In this document: positions 45,377 to 54,310 of the stretch, one piece after another
Layout of the letters: every line of letters begins with the position of its first letter
Position numbering within the stretch: the first letter of the stretch is position 1
Assembly: GCF_001942255.1 (NCBI RefSeq)
Contig: NZ_MKKC01000153.1
Coordinates: 88,294-152,293 of the forward strand
Source: Nocardiopsis sp. CNR-923
GTDB lineage: Bacteria; Actinomycetota; Actinomycetes; Streptosporangiales; Streptosporangiaceae
Length of the DNA stretch: 64,000 nt
Direction of reading: 5' to 3'
The notes under the pieces: model-generated
Database searches by the model: none
The model's input: the letters and a program-made list of their open reading frames with translations, nothing else
Told to the model about the DNA's origin: nothing
Translations under genes and position numbers: made by a program

Positions 45377-46589
45377 CCGACCACGACCAGGTCGCGGTCG
45401 AGCGTGGTGAGCAGCTCGTTCCCGACGGCACGGACCACGAACGGGTCCTCCACCTGGACGGCGCCGAACCCGAACTCGTAGTAGGGCGTCTCGATGTTCA
45501 CGACCGTCCCCTCCTCGATCTCGTCGTCGTTGTCGGGGGCGATGAGCACGCGGTCGTAGACCTCCACGCCGATGCCGTGCCCCACGTGGTTGCGCCGGTA
45601 GTGCCCGACACCGGCCTCGCGGACCGCCTCCACGGTGATGTCGAACAGCTCCTTGCCGGTCATGCCGGGCGCGGCCTCCGCGATCGCGCGCTCCTCGCCC
45701 GCGAGCATCGCCGCGTAGTGGTGGCGCAGCTTCGCGGAGGGCTCTCCGACGCTCACGACCCGCGCGATGTCGGCCCAGTAGCCCTCGTACACGCATCCGA
45801 CGTCGAACCACACCGCGTCCCCGGCGCGCAGCGGCGTGTCGGTCGGCCGGGTCTGGCCCAGGACGGCGTTGGCGCCGACCTTGACGTGCGTGAACCTCGG
45901 CCGACCGCCCTCCCCGGCCACCGTCCGCTCGAACTCGCGGACCAGCGCGCGCTCGGTGACGCCGGGGCGGGCGATGTCGGAGACCGCCCGGATCCCCCTC
46001 TCGGCGACGGCGGCGACGGCGCGCAGCCGGCGCAGCTCCTCCTCGGTCTTGACCTTGCGCACCCAGCGCAGCAGCGCGGCCCCTCCCGGTCGGACGTCGG
46101 CTCCGGGCAGGGCCTCCCGCAGGGCGGGCAGCAGGTCGGCCGGTGCGGCGTCCTCGTCGACCATGACGCGGGCCGTGTCCAGACCGGCCCGACGCAGCAC
46201 CGCCACGAGGCGTCGGCGGGGGTGGACGGCGCGGCGCCGTCGCCCCACAGCTCCCGCAGCCGCCGCTGGCGGTCGTCGAGCCCGTCGGCGTCCGCGCGTT
46301 CCCGGTGGAAGCGGCCGTATCCGGTGGCGCCGTCCAGGTCGACGGCGGCGTCCAGCGCCTGGTCGAGGTCGCAGCGGGAGGTGATCAGGTGGGGGCGGGC
46401 GAGCCGGTCACGGGTGACGACGGCGAAGCACGCGCCGGTGTGCGGGAAGATCTCCAGGGTGACGCTGGCGACGCCGGTCAGGTAGTGGACGTTCTCCAGC
46501 GTGGTCGCCACCAGGACGTCGACGTCCTGCTCGTCCATCCGTCGGGCCAGCCGTCCGGTGTGGGCGAGCGGTGCGGTGTGGGGCGGCAC
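45373..46589 (-). CDS. M24 family metallohydrolase (creatinase/prolidase type; one frameshift)
   Basis: An N-terminal creatinase-like domain (DVLVATTLENVHYLTGV) precedes the pita-bread catalytic domain. All five metal ligands are visible: Asp in VWFDVGCVYEG, Asp in WADIARVV, His in NHVGHGIGVEV, Glu in NIETPYYE and Glu in VQVEDPFVV. The frame changes near 46205 (one missing C). GTG start at 46589 behind GGAGAGGAGGGG. Members cleave Xaa-Pro bonds or hydrolyse creatine-like C-N bonds. Within this operon it more likely processes a pathway intermediate than a dietary peptide (inference). Overlaps DUF1445 by 4 bp. Confidence 0.9.
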
Positions 46590-46615
46590 GTGGCCCCTCC
46601 TCTCCTCGGGTGCCG

Positions 46616-47665
46616 TCACGGCCGCGCCCCTCCCACGGGCCGGGGCGTGGCGGGGTGGTGCGGGGTGCGCGCGGCGGCCAGCAGGCCCTCCAGGGTGTCC
46701 AGTCCGGCCTCGGCCAGGGGCGCCGCGATGCCGCGCGCCTCCAGCCAGGCGTCGTCGAAGGACTCGCCGAGGTAGTTGACGCCGCCGTCGGGGGCCACGA
46801 CCACGATCCGGCTGCCGGGGTGGTGGTGGGCGAAGTGCAGGGCGCCGAAGACGGCCGCGCCGGCGGACTCCCCGACCAGCAGCCCCTCGGTCCGCGCGAG
46901 CATCCGGCTGGTGGCGATGCCCTCGTGGTCCTCGACCAGGTGCACCCGGTCGACGACCTCGGGCCTGAGGTTGCCGGGCGGCCACGCGATCCCCAGGCCG
47001 CGCATCGCCCAGCACCCCACCGGGTAGCCGAAGGCGGCGGACCCCGCGGCGTCCACGCCGAGGGTCACCACGTGCGGGCGCTCCTCCTTCAGGGCGGTGG
47101 ACACACCGCTGATGTGGCCGCCGGTGCCCACGGCCGCGACGAGCGCGTCGAAGTCGGGAACCTCGTCCATCAGCTCGCGGGCGGTCCGCTCGGCGTGCGT
47201 GGCGGAGTTGTCGGGGTTGTTGTACTGGTCGGGCCAGAAGGAGTCCGGGATCTCGTCCATGAGCTGCCGGACGCGTTCGCGGCGGGGCCGCTGGTAGCCG
47301 CCGTTCTCGTCGGGGGTGCGGATGATTTCCAGCTCGGCGCCCAGCGCGCAGACGAAGTCGACCATCGAACGCGGCGCCTTGGGGTCGGTCACCAGGACCA
47401 CCCGGTAGCCCTTGGCCGCGCCGATCATGGCCAGGGCCTTGCCCATGTTGCCGGAGGTGGACTCGATGATCGTGCCGTCGGGTTTGAGGCGGCCGTCGAG
47501 TTCGGCGCGGGTGATCATGCCGAGGGCGGTCCGGTCCTTGATGCTGCCCGCGGGGTTGAACCCCTCCAGCTTGACGAGGATCTCCGAGCCGTTGCCCGCG
47601 CTCATCCGGCACAGCCGCACGATCGGGGTGTGCCCCACCGCTTCCAGTACGTTGTCGTAAACCAT
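46616..47665 (-). CDS. Cysteine synthase/CBS-like PLP enzyme
   Basis: A 349-residue fold-type II PLP enzyme: MVYDNVLEAVGHTPIVRL, EGFNPAGSIKDRTALGM with the PLP lysine, the Asn loop STSGNMGKALAMIGAAKGY, and the phosphate cradle VGTGGHISGVS. No C-terminal CBS regulatory domain. Related enzymes make cysteine, cystathionine or, in siderophore and antibiotic pathways (SbnA, DdaA, ZmaU types), beta-substituted alanines such as 2,3-diaminopropionate precursors. Given its position between the ligase and the M24 gene, synthesis of a beta-substituted alanine building block is plausible but unproven. The frame is intact. Confidence 0.9.
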   Translation of the reverse strand: MVYDNVLEAVGHTPIVRLCRMSAGNGSEILVKLEGFNPAGSIKDRTALGMITRAELDGRLKPDGTIIESTSGNMGKALAMIGAAKGYRVVLVTDPKAPRSMVDFVCALGAELEIIRTPDENGGYQRPRRERVRQLMDEIPDSFWPDQYNNPDNSATHAERTARELMDEVPDFDALVAAVGTGGHISGVSTALKEERPHVVTLGVDAAGSAAFGYPVGCWAMRGLGIAWPPGNLRPEVVDRVHLVEDHEGIATSRMLARTEGLLVGESAGAAVFGALHFAHHHPGSRIVVVAPDGGVNYLGESFDDAWLEARGIAAPLAEAGLDTLEGLLAAARTPHHPATPRPVGGARP

Positions 47666-47736
47666 GTTCAGCCCCCAGGGGCGTGGATCGCCGATGTGTT
47701 CGGTTCTGCGGACGAGGCGGAGGCGGGTCGGGGCCG

Positions 47737-49572
47737 TCAGAGGGCCAGTCGGACCCGGTAGTGGTCGAGCCACAGGTTGAGTTGCAGGACGAGGTCGATG
47801 TCAGCCCTGCTCAGGCGGTTCCGGACGAGTTCGTCGGGCGACTCGGCGAGGCGGGCCGCGGCCTGGATGTCGATGAGCGGAAGGACCGGGGAGGCCGGGT
47901 CGGCGAGGATCGCGGTGAACTCCTCCTGGAGCCTGCGCGCGTAGGCGGGGTTCCTGCTCACCGGGGTGGCGCTCTGCGGGCGACGGACCACCTTCTCCGG
48001 GAGCGTGTCCGCGACGGCGGCGCGCAGGAGGCCCTTCTCGATCCCGCCGTGCCGCTGCATCTCGGCGGGGATGTTGTAGGCGTACTCCACCAGTTCGACG
48101 CTGTTGATCGGCGCCCGCATCTGGAGGCCGACGGAGTTGTACAGCCCCGCGTCCGTGCGGAAGCGGGTGAGCAGCAGGTGGGAGAGCTGCCGGATGCGGC
48201 GCTGCGGCTCGTCGTCCTCGGGGAGGAACTCCACCTCGGCGACGCTCTCGGCGTAGGCGTCCCGGTAGTAGGAGGGCAGGTCGAGCTTGCGCAGGGTGTC
48301 GTGGTTGAGCAGCCGGGTGCCGAACCCGTTCTCCGCGCCGTGCCGCTGCGCCAGCGCGATCCAGGGGAAGGTCCCGGAGTCCACGAGCTGGGGGTCGGTC
48401 GACCAGCGGGCGCCGTGGAAGAGCTGGTCGCCCATGCCGCCGGTGAAGGCGATCCGACCGCCCGCGGCCGCCACGTGCTGGAGGAAGAGGTACTGGGAGG
48501 CGTCCATGTCGTAGATGCGGGTGGGGCAGTCCTTGGCCCGCATCAGGCCCAGGCGCACGTCGGGGTCGAGGATCCGGCGGGCGTCCAGCTCGACCAGCCG
48601 GTGCCGGGAGCCGACGTGTTCGGCGACGGCGCGGGCGAAGGGCGCGTCCTGGGTGTCGCGGACGGCGTCGCGCTGGAACTCGCCGTCGGTGAAGCCCACG
48701 GTGAACGTGCGCAGGTCGGCGGCGCCCCTGCGGCGCAGTTCGGCGGCGACCAGGGCGGTGACGGAGGAGGAGTCGATGCCGCCCGAGAGCGTGGCGACCA
48801 GCCCGTCGGTGTCCTCCGGGACGGACAGCCGGACGTTCTCCTCCAGGAGTTCGCGGACCCGGGCGACGGTGGCGTCCACGTCGTCGGTGTGCGTGCGCGA
48901 CTCCAGCTCCCAGTAGCGGTGGCGGCGCCAGCCGGACCTCCCGTAGCGGACCACCTCGGCCGAGTCGACCTGGCCGAACCCGCTGAAGAGGGGACCGGGC
49001 GGAAGGGCGTGCGCGATGACCTCCCGCAGCCCCTCCATGTCCACGACCGGGTCGACCTCGGGGTGGGCGAGCAGGGCCTTGCGCTCGGAGGCGAAGACCA
49101 GGCCGGTGCGGGTGGGCGCGTGGTACAGCGTCTGGCCGCCCATCCGGTCGCGGGCCAGGACCAGTTCCTCGCTGCGGCCATCCCAGATCGCGAGGGCGAA
49201 CGCGCCGCCCAGGCGGCGCACGACGTCCTCGCCCCACATCAGGTAGGCGCGGGCGACGAGTTCGGCCGTGGAGGCTCCGGGTGTGACGCCGCAGCGGCCC
49301 GCGCGGAGCTGGCGCGCCACCTCGCCGAGACCCGTGGGGGCCCCGGTGACGCACGCGACGACCGTGGCGCCGCCGACGTCGATCGCGAACGGCTGGTCCG
49401 CGGCCCCCGCCCCGCCCCCGAGGGCGCGGTGACCGAGAACGGCCCGGGGGGAGAGCCAGAACCCCTCCCCGTCCGGGCCGCGATTGGCCATGGTCGCGGT
49501 CAACGCGATGAGCAGTGGCCGGTGGCGTTCCAGATCCCGTTCGAAGTCGACCACGCCAACAACGCCGGACAT
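47737..49572 (-). CDS. Asparagine synthetase-like ligase with inactive glutaminase (Cys to Ser)
   Basis: A 611-residue AsnB-family protein. The N-terminal Ntn glutaminase domain (about 1-200: TATMANRGPDGEGFWLS, LVLARDRMGGQTLYH) begins MSGVVGVV instead of MCGI, so the catalytic Cys2 is Ser. The ligase domain has the PP-loop SGGIDSSSVTAL and GGMGDQLFHGARW. Lack of Cys2 is known in beta-lactam synthetases and lasso cyclases, which adenylate a carboxylate and close it with an internal amine or use ammonia or an amine rather than Gln. The ATG at 49572 is preceded by GAGGTG and no upstream MC start exists. First gene of the operon, so probably its signature enzyme. Confidence 0.9.
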   Translation of the reverse strand: MSGVVGVVDFERDLERHRPLLIALTATMANRGPDGEGFWLSPRAVLGHRALGGGAGAADQPFAIDVGGATVVACVTGAPTGLGEVARQLRAGRCGVTPGASTAELVARAYLMWGEDVVRRLGGAFALAIWDGRSEELVLARDRMGGQTLYHAPTRTGLVFASERKALLAHPEVDPVVDMEGLREVIAHALPPGPLFSGFGQVDSAEVVRYGRSGWRRHRYWELESRTHTDDVDATVARVRELLEENVRLSVPEDTDGLVATLSGGIDSSSVTALVAAELRRRGAADLRTFTVGFTDGEFQRDAVRDTQDAPFARAVAEHVGSRHRLVELDARRILDPDVRLGLMRAKDCPTRIYDMDASQYLFLQHVAAAGGRIAFTGGMGDQLFHGARWSTDPQLVDSGTFPWIALAQRHGAENGFGTRLLNHDTLRKLDLPSYYRDAYAESVAEVEFLPEDDEPQRRIRQLSHLLLTRFRTDAGLYNSVGLQMRAPINSVELVEYAYNIPAEMQRHGGIEKGLLRAAVADTLPEKVVRRPQSATPVSRNPAYARRLQEEFTAILADPASPVLPLIDIQAAARLAESPDELVRNRLSRADIDLVLQLNLWLDHYRVRLAL

Positions 49573-49663
49573 CGCGGCACCTCATTCCTTGGGATCGGCC
49601 TCACGGTCCGGTACGGCGGATTCCGCACCTTCCCGTCTGCCCGACCAAGGCTCGCAGCGGCGC

Positions 49664-49681
49664 ATCGAAGCCGAATCGAAC
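49664..49681 (-). promoter_or_regulatory. SARP-box-like direct repeat, proximal
   Basis: ATCGAAG at 49664-49670 and ATCGAAC at 49675-49681 are 11 bp apart start to start. On the minus strand this is GTTCGAT-4 bases-CTTCGAT, the heptamer layout bound by SARP regulators. It lies 92 bp upstream of the ligase gene. Confidence 0.6.
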
Positions 49682-49830
49682 GCGACTGAAGGTGCTCTGG
49701 GGGAGGAAGCGCCCACGACCGTACATCGCGCGAGGTATCCGACACGGAACGCGTACAGCGCGGGTTGGCCACGGGTTTCCGTCGCGCGCACGTTGGAGGG
49801 CGGCTGGTCGCGCGGTTACCTTCGGCGCAC

Positions 49831-49848
49831 ATCGAACGTGGATCGAAC
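49831..49848. promoter_or_regulatory. SARP-box-like direct repeat, distal
   Basis: Two identical ATCGAAC heptamers at 49831-49837 and 49842-49848, again exactly 11 bp apart. On the minus strand they are followed eight bases on by AAGGTAAC, a possible -10. The same heptamer in both pairs makes chance unlikely. Confidence 0.65.
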
Positions 49849-49884
49849 CGGAGAAGGAAACACACGAAAGGGAGGGAGACACCG

Positions 49885-50079
49885 ATGCGCGTAGTCCTCA
49901 TGGGCGTCGTCGGGCTGGTCGCCGGATTCCTGGTGGGGCTGGTCGTCGACCAGATCGTCGGGATCATCTCGGTCCTGGCCTTCGACCGGCCCGTCGGAGT
50001 CCGCGGACTGCCGATCATCCTCGCGCTGGTGTTCTGCGCCGGCGGACTGATCCTCGGCTCGCGGTCGCGGTCCGGCTGA
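49885..50079 (+). CDS. Small membrane protein, two helices
   Basis: A 64-residue protein with two membrane segments (VVLMGVVGLVAGFLVGLVVD and GLPIILALVFCAGGLILGS) and a short basic tail. ATG at 49885 follows GGGAGGGAG. No family recognised. It is divergent from the ligase operon, and one of the SARP-like repeats lies 37 bp upstream. It resembles in size and layout the membrane protein at 58878-59087. Confidence 0.7.
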   Translation: MRVVLMGVVGLVAGFLVGLVVDQIVGIISVLAFDRPVGVRGLPIILALVFCAGGLILGSRSRSG

Positions 50080-50100
50080 CGCCCGTGGGAAGCGCGGGCG

Positions 50101-52311
50101 TCAGCCATCGCGGCGGCGACGCGGGTGTCCGCCGTGCGGACACGGGCAGGCGGCGCGGTGACGTCCGTCGTGGGGGACGGAACGTGGGGAGTCGACGGGG
50201 CGGGGCGGACGGAAGACCCGGGCCGGCGTCAGGGGCTGTCGGGGTCGCGGGGATGGGGGAACGCGGGGACGTGGCGCTGTGGGAAGGCAGGTCCGACCGC
50301 TCGGAGGCCCGCGGCGCGGACGGTCAGGGCGCGACGGGGCCGTCGGCTGGAGGCGGGGAGCGGCTCCGTCGCTGTCGCTGTCGCTCCTGAGCCGCTCCCG
50401 GGCGTAGAGCTTGATGAGCTCGTGGAAGTAGAACTGCACGTCCCGCTGTCCGCCCTGCTCCCAGACCTGGAGGAAGCGCTTCTCGACGAGTGTGGCGAGC
50501 AACGGTTCCACCTCCTCGACAGGGGTGCTGAGGAAGCGGGCGACCTGCGCGGCGGTGAACACGTTGTCCGGGAGGATGCTCAGCAGCCGGAACAGGCTCG
50601 CCTCGCGAACGTGCAGCTGCATGTAGCTGCTGTCGTAGCGTGACCGCAGGTCCAGCCCCTGGAAGCGGAGGTAGTCCAGACGGCGGTCGGCGTCGTCGAG
50701 CTCCCGCGCGATGCTGGCCAGCGGGAGCCCCGGAACGGCCGCCAGGCGCGCGCCGACCACCCGTACCGCCAGGGGCAGCCCCCCGCACGCCCGCACGATC
50801 GCGGCCGCCTCGCGCGGTTCGCGGTCGACGCGTTGGGTGCGCACGATGCTCCTGAGCGCGTCGATGGCGTCCTCACCGCCCAGCCCGCCCAGGGAGATCA
50901 CCTCGGCCTCGTGGAGGATGTGGGGCCGGCTGGTCACGATCACACCGCACTCCGCGTTGCCGGGGAAGAGGTGTTCGACCTGTTCGGCGGAGGCCGCGTT
51001 GTCCAGCACGACGAGGATCCTGCTGTCGGCGGTACAGGTCCGGAAGAGCTTGCCCGCCTCCTCCAGGTCGTCGGGAACGGTGTCGGCGGGGACGCCGAGC
51101 GCGCCGAGGAAGCCCTCCAGTATGTGCAGGGGGTCCACAAGCGCGGGCCGGTCGCCGCCGAGCTTGGCGAACAGCTGCCCGTCCTCGAACCGCCAGCGCA
51201 GCCGGTGTGCGGCGCGGATGGCGAGGGCGGTCTTGCCCACGCCGGGCATCCCCGTGATCGAGGCGACCCGTACGCCCGTCTCCGCTCCCTCTCCGGAGAA
51301 CTGCTCCTCCAGCATCCGCATCTCGCGGCGGTATCCGCGAAAGTGCGGGACGTCCGGCGGGATCTGCGCCGGGGTGTGGGCGAGGGAGTGGTACCGCTGG
51401 CGCGGAGCACGCGGAGTGCGGTCATCGGGTCCGGGGTCGGCGGACAGCAGGTCCTGCTGTATCGCCCGCACCTCCAGGGACGGCTCCAGCCCGAGTTCGA
51501 GGACGAGCGTCTCGCGCAGGGCGCGGTAGACGTCGAGCGCCTCGTAGCGCCGGCCGGCCTTGTTGAGGGCGACCATGAGCTTGGCGTGCAGCCCCTCGTG
51601 CAGCGGGTGCGCGGAGGTGAGCGAGCGCAGTTCGCCGATGAGCCCCTCGTGGTGGCCGAGCCGGAGTTCGACCTCGATGCGCAGTTCGAGCGCCCGCAGT
51701 CGGAGTTCCTCCAGACGCGCGACCTGCGACGCGAGGAGTTCCCCCTTTTCGACGTCGGCCAACGCGGGTCCGCGCCAAACCGACAACCCGCGGGTCAGGC
51801 GGTCGACGGACTCTTCGAGACCGCCCGCGTTGAATAGGGCCTTTCCGTCGTTGACGCATTCTTCGAACTGTGCTACATCGACCTCGGCATCGGGAGCGGA
51901 AACCATGTATCCGGAGGGGCGCGTCTGGATATCGACGCCCTCTCCGACCGAGCGCAGGATCTTGCGCAGCTTGTACACGTAGGTTTGCAGCGTGGGCACC
52001 GCGCTCGGAGGGGGCGACCCGCGCCAGAGTTCGTTGATCAATTCCGCAGTCTGGACCAGCGTGTTGCTCCTCAGCAGCAACAGCGCCAACACCTGGCGGA
52101 GCTTGGGGGCGCTCGGTGTGACGTCAGAGGTGCCGATACGGACCTCGAGCGGCCCCAGAAGGCGGAAATCGACACCCTCAGGACGCTCCAGGCACTGGAC
52201 TCCCCCGGGGATCCGCCCGGTGTCTTTCGTGGAGTTTTCTAGTCGGGTTGGTTCTCTGAACCTGGTCAATCGAGACACGCCAACTTTCCACAATGGTCGG
52301 AGATCATGCAC
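50101..52311 (-). CDS. SARP-family regulator with NB-ARC ATPase domain
   Basis: The DNA-binding winged helix and BTAD domain (FRLLGPLEVRIG, RQVLALLLLRSN, LQTYVYKLRKIL, HPLHEGLHAKLMVALNKAGR) occupy about residues 45-300; an NB-ARC domain follows with Walker A SITGMPGVGKTALAI, ILVVLDNAASAEQ and GLPLAVRVVGARL. The AfsR-like TPR region is lacking. The GTG at 52311 is the first start in the frame, but relatives begin just before FRLLG, so the true start may be up to 45 codons later. After LYARERLRSDSDSDG the frame becomes Pro/Arg-rich, so the real end is probably near 50360, beyond a shift. Likely pathway activator for the adjacent operon. Confidence 0.88.
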   Translation of the reverse strand: MHDLRPLWKVGVSRLTRFREPTRLENSTKDTGRIPGGVQCLERPEGVDFRLLGPLEVRIGTSDVTPSAPKLRQVLALLLLRSNTLVQTAELINELWRGSPPPSAVPTLQTYVYKLRKILRSVGEGVDIQTRPSGYMVSAPDAEVDVAQFEECVNDGKALFNAGGLEESVDRLTRGLSVWRGPALADVEKGELLASQVARLEELRLRALELRIEVELRLGHHEGLIGELRSLTSAHPLHEGLHAKLMVALNKAGRRYEALDVYRALRETLVLELGLEPSLEVRAIQQDLLSADPGPDDRTPRAPRQRYHSLAHTPAQIPPDVPHFRGYRREMRMLEEQFSGEGAETGVRVASITGMPGVGKTALAIRAAHRLRWRFEDGQLFAKLGGDRPALVDPLHILEGFLGALGVPADTVPDDLEEAGKLFRTCTADSRILVVLDNAASAEQVEHLFPGNAECGVIVTSRPHILHEAEVISLGGLGGEDAIDALRSIVRTQRVDREPREAAAIVRACGGLPLAVRVVGARLAAVPGLPLASIARELDDADRRLDYLRFQGLDLRSRYDSSYMQLHVREASLFRLLSILPDNVFTAAQVARFLSTPVEEVEPLLATLVEKRFLQVWEQGGQRDVQFYFHELIKLYARERLRSDSDSDGAAPRLQPTAPSRPDRPRRGPPSGRTCLPTAPRPRVPPSPRPRQPLTPARVFRPPRPVDSPRSVPHDGRHRAACPCPHGGHPRRRRDG

Positions 52312-52787
52312 GGTCAGCGAACGATCAATCCTCTTCCCAGGAAGTTATCTTGCGGTTCAGCCACCCCTGTGGAGGGGCCGACACAACAATTCACTCCCCG
52401 GTAGAATCCACGTTCCAACCAACAGGCGACCACCCGCAACCCCGGCTGGCGGACTTTTCACTGGCCACCCCCGGCCACTTCACCGGTCGGCCATTCACGT
52501 GTTGCTCGACCAGGTGGCTTCCCGGATGGCGTGAGGTCTCCGGCAGTATCGATCCGACCGCTTGCAAACCGCTAGTCCGCCCATCGAACACGCCTCCCCG
52601 GGACCGCCCGTCCGACGGCCGCCGACCAGAAGGCACCGCCCTGAACTCGACCGACGCCCGCGCACACCGCATCGCATCGACTACAGCATCCGGCCAGCGC
52701 GCTACCACCGGACCGATGGACAATCCTCGCGTCGGTTGCGGCGCCCTGGTCCGGAGGCCGCGACCGACGCCCACGGAAGGGACACGC
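52312..52787. promoter_or_regulatory. Divergent control region between the SARP and PLP genes
   Basis: 476 bp, less GC-rich than flanks, without a supported gene. It must hold the promoters of the regulator and of the PLP enzyme. I see single ATCGAAC-like heptamers but no 11-bp-spaced pair here. Confidence 0.35.
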
Positions 52788-53984
52788 ATGATCGACATCG
52801 AGGCCGCCCGCGCCGACACGCCCGGCTGCCGGGAACGGATCTTCCTCGACAGCGCGGGCTCATCGCTCCCGCCCGCGCCCGTGCTCGACGAGGTGATCGC
52901 CCACCTGCGGCGCGAGGCGCGGATCGGCGGGTACCGCGCCTACGCCGAACGGGCGGAGGACGTCGAGGCCGGTCACACCGTGTTCGCCGACCTCCTCGGC
53001 TGCGCGCCCGACGAGGTGGCCTTCACCGACAGCGCCACCCGGTCGTGGCTGACCCTGGCCGGGTCGGTGCCGCTGGGCGCCGGGGACCGCGTCCTGGTCA
53101 CCGAGGCCGAGTACGGCGCGAACGCCGTCGCGCTCCTGCGCCTGGCCGAGCGCGCCGGGGCGAGCGTGGAGGTCGTCCCGTCCGACTCCGCGGGCGCGAT
53201 GTCCGTGGAGGCGCTGCGCGGGATGCTCGACGAGCGCGTGAAGCTGCTCTCCCTCGTCCACGTCCCCACCAACTCCGGACTGACCAACCCCGTCCGCGAA
53301 ACGGTCAAGGCCGCGCACGAGGTGGACGCGCTGGTGCTGTTGGACGCCTGCCAGTCCGTCGGCCAGCTGCCCGTGCGGATGGACGACCTCGGCGTCGACA
53401 TGCTCTCCGGGACGGGGCGCAAGTGGCTGCGGGGCCCGCGCGGCACCGGTTTCCTCGCCGTCCGCCGCTCCGCCGTCGAACGCCTGCGACCGCTGCTCGT
53501 CGACCACTCCGGCGCGGAGTGGGACAGCGCCACGACCTACCGGCTGCGTGAGGACGCCCGCGTCCACCAGCTGTGGGAGTACGGCGTGGCCGAGCGCCTG
53601 GGCCTGATCGCCGCCGCCCGCTACGCGCTGGACCTAGGGGTGGAGGCGATCGCCGCCGCCGTCGCCGACCGCGCTGGACGGCTGCGCCGCGGGCTCGCCG
53701 GGATCGCGGGCGTGGAGGTGACCGACATCGGCGCCGAGCACAACGGGATCGTCACGTTCACCTGTGCCGGGGCGGAGCCGAGGCGGGTGGCGGCGGCGCT
53801 GTGGGACGCGGGGGCGGCCGTCACGGTGAGCCCGCGCGCGTCCACCCGGTTCGACATGGAGCGGCGCGGACTGGAGGCGGTCGTGCGCGCGTCGCCGCAC
53901 TACTTCGTCTCGCACGACGACATCGACCGCGCTCTGGAGACCCTGGCGGCGATCCTGCGGGGCGAACGGGGAGGCGTGCGGTGA
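52788..53984 (+). CDS. Class V aminotransferase-fold PLP enzyme
   Basis: A 398-residue PLP enzyme of the NifS/isopenicillin-N-epimerase/EgtE superfamily: RIFLDSAGSSLPPAPVL at the start, LLSLVHVPTNSGLTNPV, VLLDACQSVGQLPV with the PLP-binding Asp, and GTGRKWLRGPRGTGFL with the PLP lysine. The C-terminal region where cysteine desulfurases keep the catalytic Cys reads TVSPRASTRFDMERRG and has none, so it is not a standard desulfurase. C-S lyase or epimerase chemistry is more likely. ATG at 52788 behind GGAAGGG. Next to the SARP gene, so probably part of the locus. Confidence 0.85.
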   Translation: MIDIEAARADTPGCRERIFLDSAGSSLPPAPVLDEVIAHLRREARIGGYRAYAERAEDVEAGHTVFADLLGCAPDEVAFTDSATRSWLTLAGSVPLGAGDRVLVTEAEYGANAVALLRLAERAGASVEVVPSDSAGAMSVEALRGMLDERVKLLSLVHVPTNSGLTNPVRETVKAAHEVDALVLLDACQSVGQLPVRMDDLGVDMLSGTGRKWLRGPRGTGFLAVRRSAVERLRPLLVDHSGAEWDSATTYRLREDARVHQLWEYGVAERLGLIAAARYALDLGVEAIAAAVADRAGRLRRGLAGIAGVEVTDIGAEHNGIVTFTCAGAEPRRVAAALWDAGAAVTVSPRASTRFDMERRGLEAVVRASPHYFVSHDDIDRALETLAAILRGERGGVR

Positions 53985-54310
53985 GCCCGGGGCGGGTCCG
54001 GTGAACGGGGAGCGGGGGCCGTCGGGATCGCCCGAACGGGGCGGGCCGGTGGGGCCGGTGGGGCCGGTCGGGCTGGACGGATCGGAGGGACCGGCCAGGT
54101 CCTGTGCCGCCCGAGGGATCGGCCCTGCCGGCACCGCCGCCTACGTTCGTACGCGTTCCCGGGATGAGGCCGCCTACATCCGAGGACGTAGGCGCGCCAC
54201 ACCCTGCCCCGTCCAGAGCTGTAGACCGGGTGCAGCCTCAGGAGCGATGCCCCGGCGCCCCGGGACGGGCGAGCATGATGTGACGAACGCGCCCCGAAAG
54301 GCCATCCACG
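53985..54310. other. Intergenic region before cydA2 with G-rich repeat and short hairpin
   Basis: Holds a tandem GGGGCCGGT repeat (about three units at 54040-54072) and the inverted repeat CGCCTAC/GTAGGCG (54171-54177 with 54188-54194), a candidate operator 115 bp before cydA. No supported gene. Confidence 0.45.

Noticed and set aside
47737..49572. Ordinary asparagine synthetase B
   Set aside because: The first residues after Met are Ser-Gly-Val, with no alternative MCG start, so glutamine-dependent activity is unlikely.
52788..53984. Cysteine desulfurase (SufS/IscS)
   Set aside because: No cysteine in the C-terminal active-site loop and no Fe-S assembly genes nearby.
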